Shown: positions 8,449-17,231 of the stretch, one piece after another
Layout: each line of letters opens with the position of its first letter
How positions within the stretch are numbered: position 1 is the stretch's first letter
From: Desulfovibrio sp.
GTDB taxonomy: Bacteria; Desulfobacterota; Desulfovibrionia; Desulfovibrionales; Desulfovibrionaceae
NCBI GenBank assembly: GCA_031288535.1
Contig: JAITRF010000060.1
Coordinates: 77,519-127,464, forward strand
Reading direction: 5' to 3'
DNA: 49,946 bases
Translations under genes and position numbers: made by a program
Notes under the pieces: model-generated
What the model saw: the letters and a program-made list of their open reading frames with translations, nothing else
Databases searched by the model: none
Told to the model about the DNA's origin: nothing

Positions 8449-9090
8449 CTATTTCCAGGCGTGGTTGCCGACAAGATCCACAAAAGAGACATATTCATTT
8501 TCTTCACGCCGCACTACGCCGCTATCTTTGCGCACAACGGTCAGACGCTGGTTTCCGTACCTGCCGCCTACCGGAATAACCAGCAATCCAGGGTCGGAAA
8601 GCTGTTCCACCAAGGGCGTGGGGACTTCAGGCCCCCCGGCGGTTACGATGATGCGATCGTAGGGTCCGGATTCCGGCCAACCTTCTGTCCCGTCTGCCAG
8701 TTTCATGCGTATGTTGTGATAGCGCAAACCTATAAGCAGGTTGTTGGTGTTTGCGTACAGTTGGGGCAGGCGTTCGACGGAATAAACCTTAAGACCCATA
8801 GCGCTCAACACCGCGGCCTGGTATCCCGAACCTGTGCCGATTTCCAGAACGCACATGCCGGGCGCGGCTTCCAAAAGCGAGGACATCAGCGCCACTATGT
8901 AGGGCTGGGAAATCGTCTGTCCGCAGGCTATAGGCAGTGCCCTGTCCTCGTAAGCTTGGGGCTGTAAGGCTTCTTCCACAAAAAGATGACGCGGCACCTT
9001 GCGCATGGCGTCAAGAACAAGCGTGTCCCTGACGCCATGTTCGCGTATCTTGCGTACCATGCGATCCCGGCTGATCTGAAACTTATCCAT
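8449..9090 (-). CDS. pcm: Protein-L-isoaspartate O-methyltransferase
   Basis: Repairs isoaspartyl residues in ageing proteins with SAM; cytosolic. The N-terminus [15 protein letters not shown] and VPRHLF are typical, the SAM motif is [11 protein letters not shown], and the later motifs [20 protein letters not shown] and LVIPVGG are present. With MDKFQISRD as start it has 213 residues, normal for the family. A GTG 16 codons upstream is possible but has no well-spaced ribosome site. It heads the minus-strand run and is separated from pgsA by repeat copy B. Confidence 0.9.
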   Translation of the reverse strand: MDKFQISRDRMVRKIREHGVRDTLVLDAMRKVPRHLFVEEALQPQAYEDRALPIACGQTISQPYIVALMSSLLEAAPGMCVLEIGTGSGYQAAVLSAMGLKVYSVERLPQLYANTNNLLIGLRYHNIRMKLADGTEGWPESGPYDRIIVTAGGPEVPTPLVEQLSDPGLLVIPVGGRYGNQRLTVVRKDSGVVRREENEYVSFVDLVGNHAWK

Positions 9091-9138
9091 AAGGTCGGCC
9101 CCAAAAGGTGAATAGCGTACTTTTTGCGCAAACGCCAC

Positions 9139-9304
9139 CCCTGGACGCGCTACCCTGAAACAGCAGCCACGATGTCCAGGAGACTGCCGGAGAGAGATGC
9201 CCGTGTCGAGCTAACAGATTGATATTTTTGAGTGTTACGAATGCGATAAATTTATGTATATTAATAAATTCAATATGTTATGTTAAAAGTCCGACAGGCT
9301 CCTG
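9139..9304. other. AT-rich noncoding stretch upstream of pcm
   Basis: No gene is seen. The part at 9215-9290 is AT-rich (many TAT/TTA words around TATATTAATAAATTC) and is probably promoter or leader DNA for pcm on the minus strand or the DUF2569 gene on the plus strand. No confident -35/-10 pair was picked. Confidence 0.35.
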
Positions 9305-9426
9305 GAGCAGTTCTACTTTGAAAAGTCGGACTGCTCTGCAAGGATTTGCTTGCAAATCTTTGCCGCGCAATGCTTGCAGGCGGGCTTTGCTCGCCGTTGA
9401 GCAAGCATTTCAAATGTAAAATGCTC
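9305..9426. repeat. Dispersed palindromic repeat, copy C
   Basis: Begins GAGCAGTTCTACTTTG, whose mirror GGACTGCTCT closes the first hairpin. It continues with GCAAGGATTTG and CAAATCTTTGC (second hairpin) and ends ATGCTCT. The first hairpin is shared with copy I near the right end of the window, the rest with most other copies. It is the left-hand copy bracketing the Srf/Tag-like block. Confidence 0.8.
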
Positions 9427-9546
9427 TGGACGCGGTTTACAGCGTTCCTCGAATCTGATAGGGCGTTTCAGCTTTCACGTTCCCGGCAAAATTCAGAGCA
9501 TACGGGATATGCTACGGCGGCATCGGCAAAAAGACGCCCCTTCCAA

Positions 9547-10113
9547 ATGAACACGCTTCAAACGATAATGTCCTGCTACGCCGTCCTCTGGCTGCTTGCC
9601 CTGTGCGTGGGAGGTATCGCGGCTTTTTGCAGAAGGGGTTCGGCCAATCCGGAAATAAAAGGAATCGGCGGTTGGCTGCTTTTTTTTCTGATAACGCGTC
9701 TGGTTGGCCTGTGCTTCAGCATACTGCGCGAAACGCTTGAATTGTCCGGGACGCTTGAGCAAGTCCCGCATATGCGCGCGGGCATTTATCTGGCGGAAAT
9801 ACCATACCTCATATTGTCCCTGCTTTGGCTCGCCTGCTTTTATCTCTTGCTGCGCACACGCAAAAAAGCCGTCAGAACGGCCAAAATTCTCCTGGCGCTG
9901 GACCCGCTCGTAACACTGCTTTCACCTGCATTTCTGCTCTGTTCCCTGCAACTTACATTGACGGATGCGGATTTTCTCAGCCTTGAAGCCGCAGAACGGT
10001 TTTATTCCAACTTTCAGCCGCTCCACTTTGCCCTGCAGTGCCTCATCTCATTCATCTGGTATATGTATTTCTCTCTCTCAAAACGCGTGCGCAATACCTG
10101 GAAACAGGATTGA
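9547..10113 (+). CDS. DUF2569-like four-helix membrane protein
   Basis: 188 residues from MNTLQTIMSC. Hydrophobic segments are at about 8-28, 44-65, 80-105 and 120-140, with a last one near 165-182. The phrase IKGIGGWLLFFLITR is typical of DUF2569 membrane proteins. No catalytic motif is seen. Longer reading upstream would enter repeat copy C, so the internal ATG is preferred although no good ribosome site precedes it. It converges on the end of the SUMF1-type gene. Function unknown. Confidence 0.7.
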   Translation: MNTLQTIMSCYAVLWLLALCVGGIAAFCRRGSANPEIKGIGGWLLFFLITRLVGLCFSILRETLELSGTLEQVPHMRAGIYLAEIPYLILSLLWLACFYLLLRTRKKAVRTAKILLALDPLVTLLSPAFLLCSLQLTLTDADFLSLEAAERFYSNFQPLHFALQCLISFIWYMYFSLSKRVRNTWKQD

Positions 10114-10142
10114 GCGGAACACCGGCATGCCGGGAACGCGCG

Positions 10143-10198
10143 TCTTGCACCGCGACGCAAGATCCTTCGGGTTTGTGTTTACTTTTGCAGGTAAACAC
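10143..10198. terminator. Two inverted repeats in a convergent gap
   Basis: TCTTGC/GCAAGA (10143-10162) and a perfect GTGTTTAC/GTAAACAC with an 8-base loop (10175-10198) lie between two convergent genes. Neither is followed by a good T-run, so action as a bidirectional terminator is only plausible. Confidence 0.35.
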
Positions 10199-11928
10199 TA
10201 CTTGCGCCCCATAATCAGTTTCAATGTCCCTTCATATATGACGTCCCGCCAGATGCTTTCCTTGGCAAGACCGCCTGTGCCCTTGCTTCTCACCCGCTCA
10301 AGGTGTTTCAGCAAATTGTCCAGGTTTTCCAGCATGTGCTGACTGTGCAGGTCACTTCCCTTATATTCGCTGCGCAAGTACACGCAATGCCGTTCAATAT
10401 CAGCTCGCGCCACCTTGGCGAGCGCGGCGAGTTCGTCTTTGTAATTGTTGGTGTTGTTCGCGAGCAGCAGCTTGTATTCAGCCATGGTGTCCAGGTATTT
10501 CCGTTTGTACTGCGGATCGTTCACGTCCTGTATCACCCGGTCCAGAAATGCGAAACGCACTGCAATGCTGCGCAGTCCCTCGATCTGATACAAAACGGCG
10601 CGCAGCCTGTTCTGCAGCGCATCCTCATGTTCACGCTCCAGGGCTTTTTCATAATCAAGCACCATACGCCTGTATTGTTCCAGATTGTTTTTTACCACCG
10701 GGGAACCAGCGGCCCGGATGATTTTTTCCAGTTCAGCGGCCAGCCCGCCCGAAGGATTGATTTTCACGGCGCTGTCCGCAGCCGGCGCATCCGCTGCTTT
10801 GTGTCCGGCAACGCCGCCCGTCTTCTCTGGAACAAAGCCCGTGCTTTCCTTTTCCAGTTCCCGGATGCGGCTTGCCGAGGCCGGGGTATTTATGCCGCTT
10901 AGGGCGAGACGGAACCCCAAGTCCCGCATTTTCACCGGCCCGCCTTCATTGAACAGGGCCATTTCCTCACGTTTGCCGGGCAGGATTTCACTTTCGTCAC
11001 TGCCATAGCCGCCGCCTTTCATGACAAGCCCCCCGGACGAGCCGTGCAGACGGCGCAAGGCCACGCCTTCGCGCAGTTCGGGAATGCTGAACTGAAAGGC
11101 GGACTGCACCAATTCCTTGATATTACCTGCTATGTCGTAAATCTGCAGGGGGTTGGGATTTCTTGAGCCGATTGGCAGAGGTTTGTCGTATTTTTTTTCC
11201 GCTGTACGAAAAACGCCGAAGTCCGCCTTGCCGGTTTTATCGCCCAAAGGATGGAAATCTTCCTGGTTTCTGTGTTCTTCCGGAACGTTAAGTCCGCCTC
11301 TGGCCGCGAATTCCCATTCTTCTTCCGTCGGCAGACGCAGAAAGGCGATGTCTTTGTCATTATCGGCATAGCACGGCAACGCGGCTTTGTTGTTCTCCAG
11401 CAGCCACTCCATATATCTGTGCATAAACTCTTGCATTTGCAGCCAAGTCAAAGACGCGGCCGGCCGGGCCAGATCCTCTTCTATCGGGACATTCGGGCAG
11501 ACTCCGTCCATGACCGCTTTCCACTGCCAGAGACTGACTTCATATTTGCCCAAAAAATAATACATGAAGCCGTCCTTTTGCTCGGCCTTCAGCCTCTGCC
11601 GCCATTGTTCCGGCAAATCCCGCCAGGCGAAGGGGCCGCTTATGTGCGCCTCATAAACATGTTCATATATTTCGCGGTCGGGAGCGTTATCCGTGCGTAC
11701 CCCCATAATCACCTTCTTGTCATATAAAATTCCCTTTGCCGGCACCGCCACGGCCCGAAAAACCATCTCTCCGCCGCAGGGCATGGGCAACACCAGATCT
11801 TCGCTTTCCGGCAAAGGATTCCATGCCTTATCGGGGCTTAGCGTCTGATTGGCCCGCCGCAATCCTTGCGCATCGGCCGATGCGGGCTGGAAAAGCAAAA
11901 ACAGCAGAAAAACGGCGAAAATGGGCAT
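10198..11928 (-). CDS. Secreted SUMF1/FGE-fold protein, TagR-like
   Basis: 576 residues with an N-terminal signal peptide (cut near SADAQ). Residues ~115-345 carry the formylglycine-generating-enzyme fold signatures: YEVSLWQW, LPTEEEWEFAARGG (~199-212), IYDIAGNIKELV, KGGGYGSDE and DLGFRLAL. The paired active-site cysteines of true FGE enzymes are not seen at the expected place, so a binding role is likelier than catalysis. The C-terminal ~200 residues are helical, with coiled-coil character. AGGAGA precedes the ATG. It is the last gene of the Srf/Tag-like operon, 30 bp after the permease. In type VI loci a periplasmic SUMF1 protein (TagR) relays a signal to the PpkA kinase; this is the closest analogue I can name. 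Confidence 0.85.
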   Translation of the reverse strand: MPIFAVFLLFLLFQPASADAQGLRRANQTLSPDKAWNPLPESEDLVLPMPCGGEMVFRAVAVPAKGILYDKKVIMGVRTDNAPDREIYEHVYEAHISGPFAWRDLPEQWRQRLKAEQKDGFMYYFLGKYEVSLWQWKAVMDGVCPNVPIEEDLARPAASLTWLQMQEFMHRYMEWLLENNKAALPCYADNDKDIAFLRLPTEEEWEFAARGGLNVPEEHRNQEDFHPLGDKTGKADFGVFRTAEKKYDKPLPIGSRNPNPLQIYDIAGNIKELVQSAFQFSIPELREGVALRRLHGSSGGLVMKGGGYGSDESEILPGKREEMALFNEGGPVKMRDLGFRLALSGINTPASASRIRELEKESTGFVPEKTGGVAGHKAADAPAADSAVKINPSGGLAAELEKIIRAAGSPVVKNNLEQYRRMVLDYEKALEREHEDALQNRLRAVLYQIEGLRSIAVRFAFLDRVIQDVNDPQYKRKYLDTMAEYKLLLANNTNNYKDELAALAKVARADIERHCVYLRSEYKGSDLHSQHMLENLDNLLKHLERVRSKGTGGLAKESIWRDVIYEGTLKLIMGRK

Positions 11929-11958
11929 GGAAAATTCTCCTGTTCAAGAAGATCGTTT

Positions 11959-13185
11959 TTACAGATCGCGCACTACAAGAGCGGGTTCGACATCGGCCGC
12001 CTTCAGGGCCGGATATAAAGCGGCGGCAAGCGATAAAAAAAGTCCGGCGGCAAGAGCGACTGCGAAGTGCTCGACGCGTATCTCGCATACAGTCCCTCCG
12101 TACAACCTGGAGGCGAAAATCGCGTCAATGCCCAACGCCACGCATTGCGCCATGCCCCAGGCAGCCAGGGTGCCGAACAGACAGGTGAGCAGCACCTGCT
12201 GCAAGGGATAGGAAAGAAGCGCCGGCCGGGAAAACCCGAGCAGACGCAACATGCCGAGCATTTTTTCCTTGCGCCGGACGGCGGCAAGCGAGGAACTCAT
12301 GGTAAAAGCGGCAAAACCAGTGCCTACGGCCAGGGCTATAATCAGCAGAAGCTGGGTCAGGGCCTGGTTTATTTTTCTGATGTCCGCTATATCTTTCGCC
12401 TTTGTTATGACTTCAATGTTCCTGTCATGCAGAAATTTGTCCAGAACCTCCACATCGTCCAGGGTTTTGGCGTACAGGCGAAAGGATTCATAGCGTCTTT
12501 CCCCTTCCGGGCCGGGATCGCCACTGAAATTTCTGCGGGGAACAGCAACGTAATCCCGGTAATCCTGGATATCTTCCAGTACGGAAAGGAGACAGAAGGC
12601 CGTATCCGAGGCAATGGCTTCAGCGGGCAGAACCCCTCTGACCGTGGCGTTGAATATCCGCATTTCCAGGCTTCCGTCCGGACGCTTGCGTCCGAGACGC
12701 CCCTGCAGAATATCCCCTGCTCCCGCCGCAAGTTTTCTGGCGGCTCCGGCAGAAAGCACCGTCTCTCCTCCGGGAAGCGTATCCTCGGGTACAGGCTGTC
12801 TGAAACGCTCAAGCAAGGGATCGCCGAGCGCCGTGGGTTCAAGGGTCAGGGGGACGAAGTCGCCGTTTTTGCCTACAAACTGCATTTCTGCGGCAACGTC
12901 ACGGGTGCGGGCTATGACGAAGCGCACATCGGCGCGAGTGCGCAGTTGGGAAAAAAGCGCTTCTGAATAGCCGCCGCCGGTGCTTCCGGAGGGAATGAGT
13001 ATCAGGGCTGTGGGGTCTTGCAGAAGGTTCGTGCGCAATGTTTCCACCAAACCTGCACGTACGCCGTAGAGAACCAGAAGCGGGGCCAGCATGCTGGCCA
13101 AGGCCAGCACAGCGCACAGGGAAAGGGCGCGTTCGTGCCACCAGTCCCGGCTTGCCAGTCTGATTATGAGCGGAAAACCGCGCAT
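11959..13185 (-). CDS. FtsX/MacB-type ABC permease, TagS-like
   Basis: 408 residues. One membrane helix at ~21-42, a large extracytoplasmic domain (~43-277), then three helices (~278-300, 325-353, 373-394): the four-helix FtsX/LolE/MacB layout of 'mechanotransmission' ABC systems. The segment after helix 2 (RRKEKMLGMLRLLGFSR) is the usual coupling region. Its ATG overlaps the ATPase stop by one base (TGATG), so the two are certainly a pair. Such systems do not necessarily move a substrate; TagS, in type VI signalling, is the likely relative given the SUMF1 and VWA neighbours. Confidence 0.88.
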   Translation of the reverse strand: MRGFPLIIRLASRDWWHERALSLCAVLALASMLAPLLVLYGVRAGLVETLRTNLLQDPTALILIPSGSTGGGYSEALFSQLRTRADVRFVIARTRDVAAEMQFVGKNGDFVPLTLEPTALGDPLLERFRQPVPEDTLPGGETVLSAGAARKLAAGAGDILQGRLGRKRPDGSLEMRIFNATVRGVLPAEAIASDTAFCLLSVLEDIQDYRDYVAVPRRNFSGDPGPEGERRYESFRLYAKTLDDVEVLDKFLHDRNIEVITKAKDIADIRKINQALTQLLLIIALAVGTGFAAFTMSSSLAAVRRKEKMLGMLRLLGFSRPALLSYPLQQVLLTCLFGTLAAWGMAQCVALGIDAIFASRLYGGTVCEIRVEHFAVALAAGLFLSLAAALYPALKAADVEPALVVRDL

Positions 13186-13925
13186 CAGCCCTTCTGCCTG
13201 TCGTCTATGCCGGCATAAACGCAGCCATCGTCGTCTGCCCCCACCTCGATTCGCACTTCGCGCAAGCCTTCTTTGCGCACCAAGGCCAGATCATGGCTGA
13301 CCATGACCAAAGACGCCCCGAGGTTCGTCACTGCATTGCGGAAAAGACCCATGACGACTTCGGCATGCACCGGGTCCAATGCGGCAGTTGGCTCATCCGC
13401 CAGAACCAGCATGGGCTGGGCCGCGAGCGAGCGTCCTATGGCAGCCCTTTGCCTCTCCCCCACCGAGAGCGTGGAAGGCATGGACTTAAGTAGCGTGCTT
13501 ATGCCGAGTTGTGCGGCCAAGGCGCGTACGTTTTCTTTTATGAAGCTTTCCGGACGGCCCTGCATGCGCGCCGTAAGCCCCATGTTCTCCTCGACCGTAA
13601 GATAGGAAAGCAATCCGCCCGTCTGCAGGACATAGCCCATATACTGAAGGCGCAAGGCTGCCATGCGATCCACGTCTTCGCCGCGCCAAAGGGCTCCCAC
13701 GTCTACGGACTCCGTCGGGGTGTTGAGGATGCAAACCTCCGCCTCATCCGGACGCAAAACCATGCCGAGCAGATCGAGAGCCGTGCTCTTGCCGCTTCCG
13801 CTTGCGCCCGTCAGGGCGATCTGTTCGCCACGGGCAATGCGCAGGCTATGGATATGCAGGACGTAACCAGCGCCCTGCCTGCGCTTTTTGCGGACATTCT
13901 CCACGGCAAAAATTATTTCGTCCAT
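13185..13925 (-). CDS. ABC ATP-binding protein, LolD/MacB class (TagT-like)
   Basis: 246 residues from MDEIIFAVENV. Walker A is GASGSGKST (40-48), the Q-loop lies near YVLQTGG, the signature is LSVGERQ (153-159, Val for the usual Gly), Walker B is LVLADEPT (173-180) and the switch His is in MVSHD. The length and the short 'GLLSYLTVEENM' region are typical of the LolD/FtsE/MacB group, which pairs with FtsX-type permeases like the next gene. An upstream in-frame start would overlap the VWA gene; the chosen ATG leaves a 29-bp gap. Confidence 0.92.
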   Translation of the reverse strand: MDEIIFAVENVRKKRRQGAGYVLHIHSLRIARGEQIALTGASGSGKSTALDLLGMVLRPDEAEVCILNTPTESVDVGALWRGEDVDRMAALRLQYMGYVLQTGGLLSYLTVEENMGLTARMQGRPESFIKENVRALAAQLGISTLLKSMPSTLSVGERQRAAIGRSLAAQPMLVLADEPTAALDPVHAEVVMGLFRNAVTNLGASLVMVSHDLALVRKEGLREVRIEVGADDDGCVYAGIDDRQKG

Positions 13926-13954
13926 AACCCGCCGCCTGCCGGCACAGGCACCCG

Positions 13955-15964
13955 TCAGGGGAGCATATCCAGCGGGATCCTGTAGACCCATTCGTCGCGG
14001 TTCGGAGAGCCGAAACCCTCCCAGTTGGTGCTGTCCCGGTCATATTCCTCATAGAGTCTGATGCGCGCTTCCAGATGATTCAATATGCTTTTCTGTTCGC
14101 CCGTGCTTTTCTGGTACCATTCCTCCTCGGTAAGATTCATAATTGCGCTTTTGTACGGCAACCCTTCGAGAAACTCGCCCATCACTCCGGTCTCGGCAAG
14201 ATTTTTTCCGGGAGAACCGGTAAAGGCGTTCGGATCGCGCGTCATTTGCGCGGCGGCGGAGAGAATGCTCTGGAAGAAATTTTTGGCGTCGTCCTTGAGA
14301 AACGACTGTTGCGCGTTTTCAAAAACTGCTTTCAGTTGCTTGCGCAACTGGCTGAGCTGGGTCTTTGTCACCAGAAGCGCCGGCTGGACGGCTATCACCG
14401 GCTGTCCCTGAGGCTCCCGCGCGAGCCTTTCCAGATCCGCGTCCGCCACCCAGGCTTTTACCACGGAAGGGGCGCGCACGCCTTCCCTGGTGCCCAGAAA
14501 CTGCAACTGTATGGCATAGCCGGTGCTTTCCGCGATGCGCCGCGCTTCCTCTTCAGGAGAAAGCCCGGCTTTTTTGCTGGAGGGGGCGGGGGCGGAAAGC
14601 AGCTTCCCTTCTGCCGTGGCCGTCACCAGATCATTATAGCCTTTGGCCAGGCGCCTGCCCACGGCGTCGAAAGCCGCGGCGCCTTTGGCCGAAGTGCTTG
14701 CGTCCACTGCGATGTAGCTGGACTGGTTGTCGGCCTGGCGTGAAAGCTCCCGGTAAGCCTTTTCCGCGGAAGCGTGGTTTCGTGCCCCGGCCGGGGTCTT
14801 AAGATGCACGACAGTGACGTATATCCTGTTGGTTTTGATATAATCGGCCAGCACGGCAGGGCTCATTTTCGTGACGGAGCTCGGGTCTCCCTCGCGCAAG
14901 GGACCGGCGTCCGTCACCAGCAGCATGATCCGCGACCCGTAATTGGACCAGTCCAGCCTGTCCACGGCTTCTTTGACCCCTGCAAAGGAATCCTCGTCAA
15001 AGGCGTGCGAGGAAACCGTTGCTTCCTCAACTTGAGACAAAGCCTGTTCCAATTCTCTGCGCTGTCTGACGTTCTTGAAATCGCAGACGACCTTCGCCGT
15101 ATATTGCAGGCCCGGCGAACGCTGCACGCTGCTGCGGAAAGCCACCACGGCAAAAGCTATCTTGTCTCCGTTGGGATTTTTTTCCAACTCGTCATATATG
15201 GCCCGCACCTGTTTGAGGGTTTGATCTATGTAGGGTTTCATGGAGATGGTGGTGTCGATGACAAAGACGAACCCGGAGCGCAGTTCGGCCCCCCCGGAGG
15301 TAGGCGAACTTTTGCCGCCCTCGTCGACCCCGCCGATGCCTGGGTCTATGGATGCCACTTCAAGAAGCTTGGTCCGATCTCCGAAAGAATTGTCAACATT
15401 TAGCACGGGAAGGAGATAGAAATTTTTCTCCGACACGGCCGTATCCGGCGGTTCTACGGCCACAACCGGAAACCCGGCGGGCACGGGGTCTTTTCCGGAG
15501 GAGATTTTCACGTACCCGCGTATCTTCTCCCCCAGATTTTCATCCACACAGGTGGTTTCAAGTGCCTCATGATCCTTGAAAAACAACACAGGCATGCGCC
15601 CCATGCGGTTGGTAAACACCATGGTGATGGCCTGTTTCCAGAAGGTCGTCTTGTCGGCGTCAAGCCATCCGTCAATCCGGTTGTCCGAAACCCCGACCCG
15701 GATACGGTTGTCTTTGCGTCCATAGACGTAAAAGGCGGTAAAGGTCTTGACCTTGTCGTCGATCACCCGGGCTTGGGCCTCCGGGCCGCTGAACAATTTC
15801 GCGCCAGGATGCGAAACCACACGCTGGTAGATGGTTTTTTTTCCCTCCAACAGCAGGGGGCGGACGGGTTCCGCGCTTGCAGGGCCATAAATTAATGCAG
15901 CCGAGGCTAAAATATAAACCCCGGCGATCAGGGTGCTTATAGTGCAAAAGTATGTGTGGCGCAT
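13955..15964 (-). CDS. Secreted VWA-domain protein, PpkA-sensor-like
   Basis: 669 residues with a signal peptide or N-terminal anchor (cleavage possible near ASAEP, ~31). Residues ~40-115 look SH3-like (GAKLFSG, RIRVGVSDNRIDGWLDAD). The VWA domain starts at ~230, with the metal-site motif DTTIS (237-241) in VFVIDTTISMKPYI and later LLVTDAGPLREGD. DTTISM-x-PYI is the form I know from the periplasmic VWA part of the type VI kinase PpkA. Unlike PpkA there is no kinase domain. The rest (~450-669) is unassigned. It stands next to the TagT/TagS-like pair, as ppkA does beside tagT in Pseudomonas aeruginosa. Confidence 0.85.
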   Translation of the reverse strand: MRHTYFCTISTLIAGVYILASAALIYGPASAEPVRPLLLEGKKTIYQRVVSHPGAKLFSGPEAQARVIDDKVKTFTAFYVYGRKDNRIRVGVSDNRIDGWLDADKTTFWKQAITMVFTNRMGRMPVLFFKDHEALETTCVDENLGEKIRGYVKISSGKDPVPAGFPVVAVEPPDTAVSEKNFYLLPVLNVDNSFGDRTKLLEVASIDPGIGGVDEGGKSSPTSGGAELRSGFVFVIDTTISMKPYIDQTLKQVRAIYDELEKNPNGDKIAFAVVAFRSSVQRSPGLQYTAKVVCDFKNVRQRRELEQALSQVEEATVSSHAFDEDSFAGVKEAVDRLDWSNYGSRIMLLVTDAGPLREGDPSSVTKMSPAVLADYIKTNRIYVTVVHLKTPAGARNHASAEKAYRELSRQADNQSSYIAVDASTSAKGAAAFDAVGRRLAKGYNDLVTATAEGKLLSAPAPSSKKAGLSPEEEARRIAESTGYAIQLQFLGTREGVRAPSVVKAWVADADLERLAREPQGQPVIAVQPALLVTKTQLSQLRKQLKAVFENAQQSFLKDDAKNFFQSILSAAAQMTRDPNAFTGSPGKNLAETGVMGEFLEGLPYKSAIMNLTEEEWYQKSTGEQKSILNHLEARIRLYEEYDRDSTNWEGFGSPNRDEWVYRIPLDMLP

Positions 15965-16073
15965 GGCTTTTCCAGACAGATTTTACGCCTTGCGCCCTTA
16001 TGGGACGCCGGCGGGTTATGCCCAAGTTGCGGTTAACAGGGAGCAACTCGGTACGGAAACGAAAACGCGCGTC

Positions 16074-17231
16074 TCACTTGGCATTGCCCTGTGTCGTCGC
16101 GTTTTCCCTGGCTATCTCCTCTATCCAGCGCGAGGCTCGGGTATTCCCCTTGGCCGCTTCGTTCTCCAGCCATTTTTTCAGGGCGCCCAGAGCCCGGACC
16201 GCTTCCGGCCGTTCCCCGGCAACCTTCGCGTAATAAGACCAGGCCTCGCTGCCGTTTTTGGGAATGCTGCCCCATGCTGGCTCGAGCGGATCGACGATAG
16301 CCGCCAGCGATAACGACGCCTCGACATCACCCTGCCGGGAAGCGAAATACAATAGACGGTAGGCGGCATCAAGGGTGTCGGCCTCTTTTCCTTCCGGGGA
16401 GGCGAGCAAGCTTCGGGTCAATTCCATGGCCCCTTTGGCATCGGGGGTGCCTCCGAGATAGACCCGCGTTTTTTCCCGGGCCGAAAGCGCCGGCTCCGGA
16501 GCGGCTTGTTGAGCGTTAGGTTCGGCGCCCTGCGGCGTTTCCTGCTTGGCCTGTTGCATAGCCCCCTGCTCCGCCGTACCGGTTTTCGCCTCGTCCGCAG
16601 TCCCTTCACCTGCATCCGCCGCTGTTTGCTCAGGAATTTTGTTTGGTTCCGCGGTTTTTCCCGGCTCGGTTTTTTCTTCGGCGACAGGAGCGGTATTTTG
16701 CCGCATGAACCACCATGCTCCACCTCCGGCCAGCAAAGCCAGGATCAAAAAACCAACCGCCAACAGCGGGATTTTGTTGGGTTTTGCCGAAATCGCTTCC
16801 GGCGCCGGCTCCGGCATCGCTTCCGGCGCCGGTTCAGGTTCGGGCGCGGCTTTGGGTTCACCCTTGGGTGCGTTGATCTGAAACACCCCGGACGCAGCGC
16901 TCAGACTGCGGTAGAGAGCGGCGATGGAAAAAGAGGCTTTCTGGGCGGCCAGACCATCGGCATAGAGGGTGAGGCGGTAGTTTTCATTTTCGTCCAGGCA
17001 ATCGACAATCGCCGGCCCGACATGCAAAATCACGCCGACATCGTTTCTTTCCTGACCGTCCGGCCTGTGTTTTTCCTCGGCGCTCTGCCAGCCTGACAGC
17101 CCCAGAAAGGTCATGTCCGAGGCACGGCACAGGCTGAATGAGTATATGGCCGCAGGATCGGAGAGCTCCGTGCAGTAGAACCCGGCATGGCCGCGTCCGC
17201 GCCTTTCGTCGTTTTTAAACTGTGTTTTCAT
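16074..17231 (-). CDS. Single-pass membrane protein with Sel1/TPR-like C-terminus
   Basis: 385 residues with three parts. A cytosolic N-terminal domain (~1-120) is followed by a Pro/Glu-rich linker. One membrane helix at ~154-176 (LLAVGFLILALLAGGGAWWF) leads to a low-complexity Ala/Glu/Gln/Pro stretch and a helical C-terminal domain (~250-375) with Sel1/TPR-like repeats (AYRLLYFASRQGDVEASLSL). No family is recognised. The ATG overlaps the srfC-like stop by 4 bp (ATGA). Its topology would tie cytosolic SrfB/SrfC to the periplasmic VWA and SUMF1 proteins, which is an inference. Confidence 0.8.
   Translation of the reverse strand: MKTQFKNDERRGRGHAGFYCTELSDPAAIYSFSLCRASDMTFLGLSGWQSAEEKHRPDGQERNDVGVILHVGPAIVDCLDENENYRLTLYADGLAAQKASFSIAALYRSLSAASGVFQINAPKGEPKAAPEPEPAPEAMPEPAPEAISAKPNKIPLLAVGFLILALLAGGGAWWFMRQNTAPVAEEKTEPGKTAEPNKIPEQTAADAGEGTADEAKTGTAEQGAMQQAKQETPQGAEPNAQQAAPEPALSAREKTRVYLGGTPDAKGAMELTRSLLASPEGKEADTLDAAYRLLYFASRQGDVEASLSLAAIVDPLEPAWGSIPKNGSEAWSYYAKVAGERPEAVRALGALKKWLENEAAKGNTRASRWIEEIARENATTQGNAK

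Noticed and set aside
9346..9546. Extended N-terminus of the DUF2569-like protein
   Set aside because: The extra 67 codons read through repeat copy C and give no domain; the ATG at 9547 yields a normal membrane protein start.
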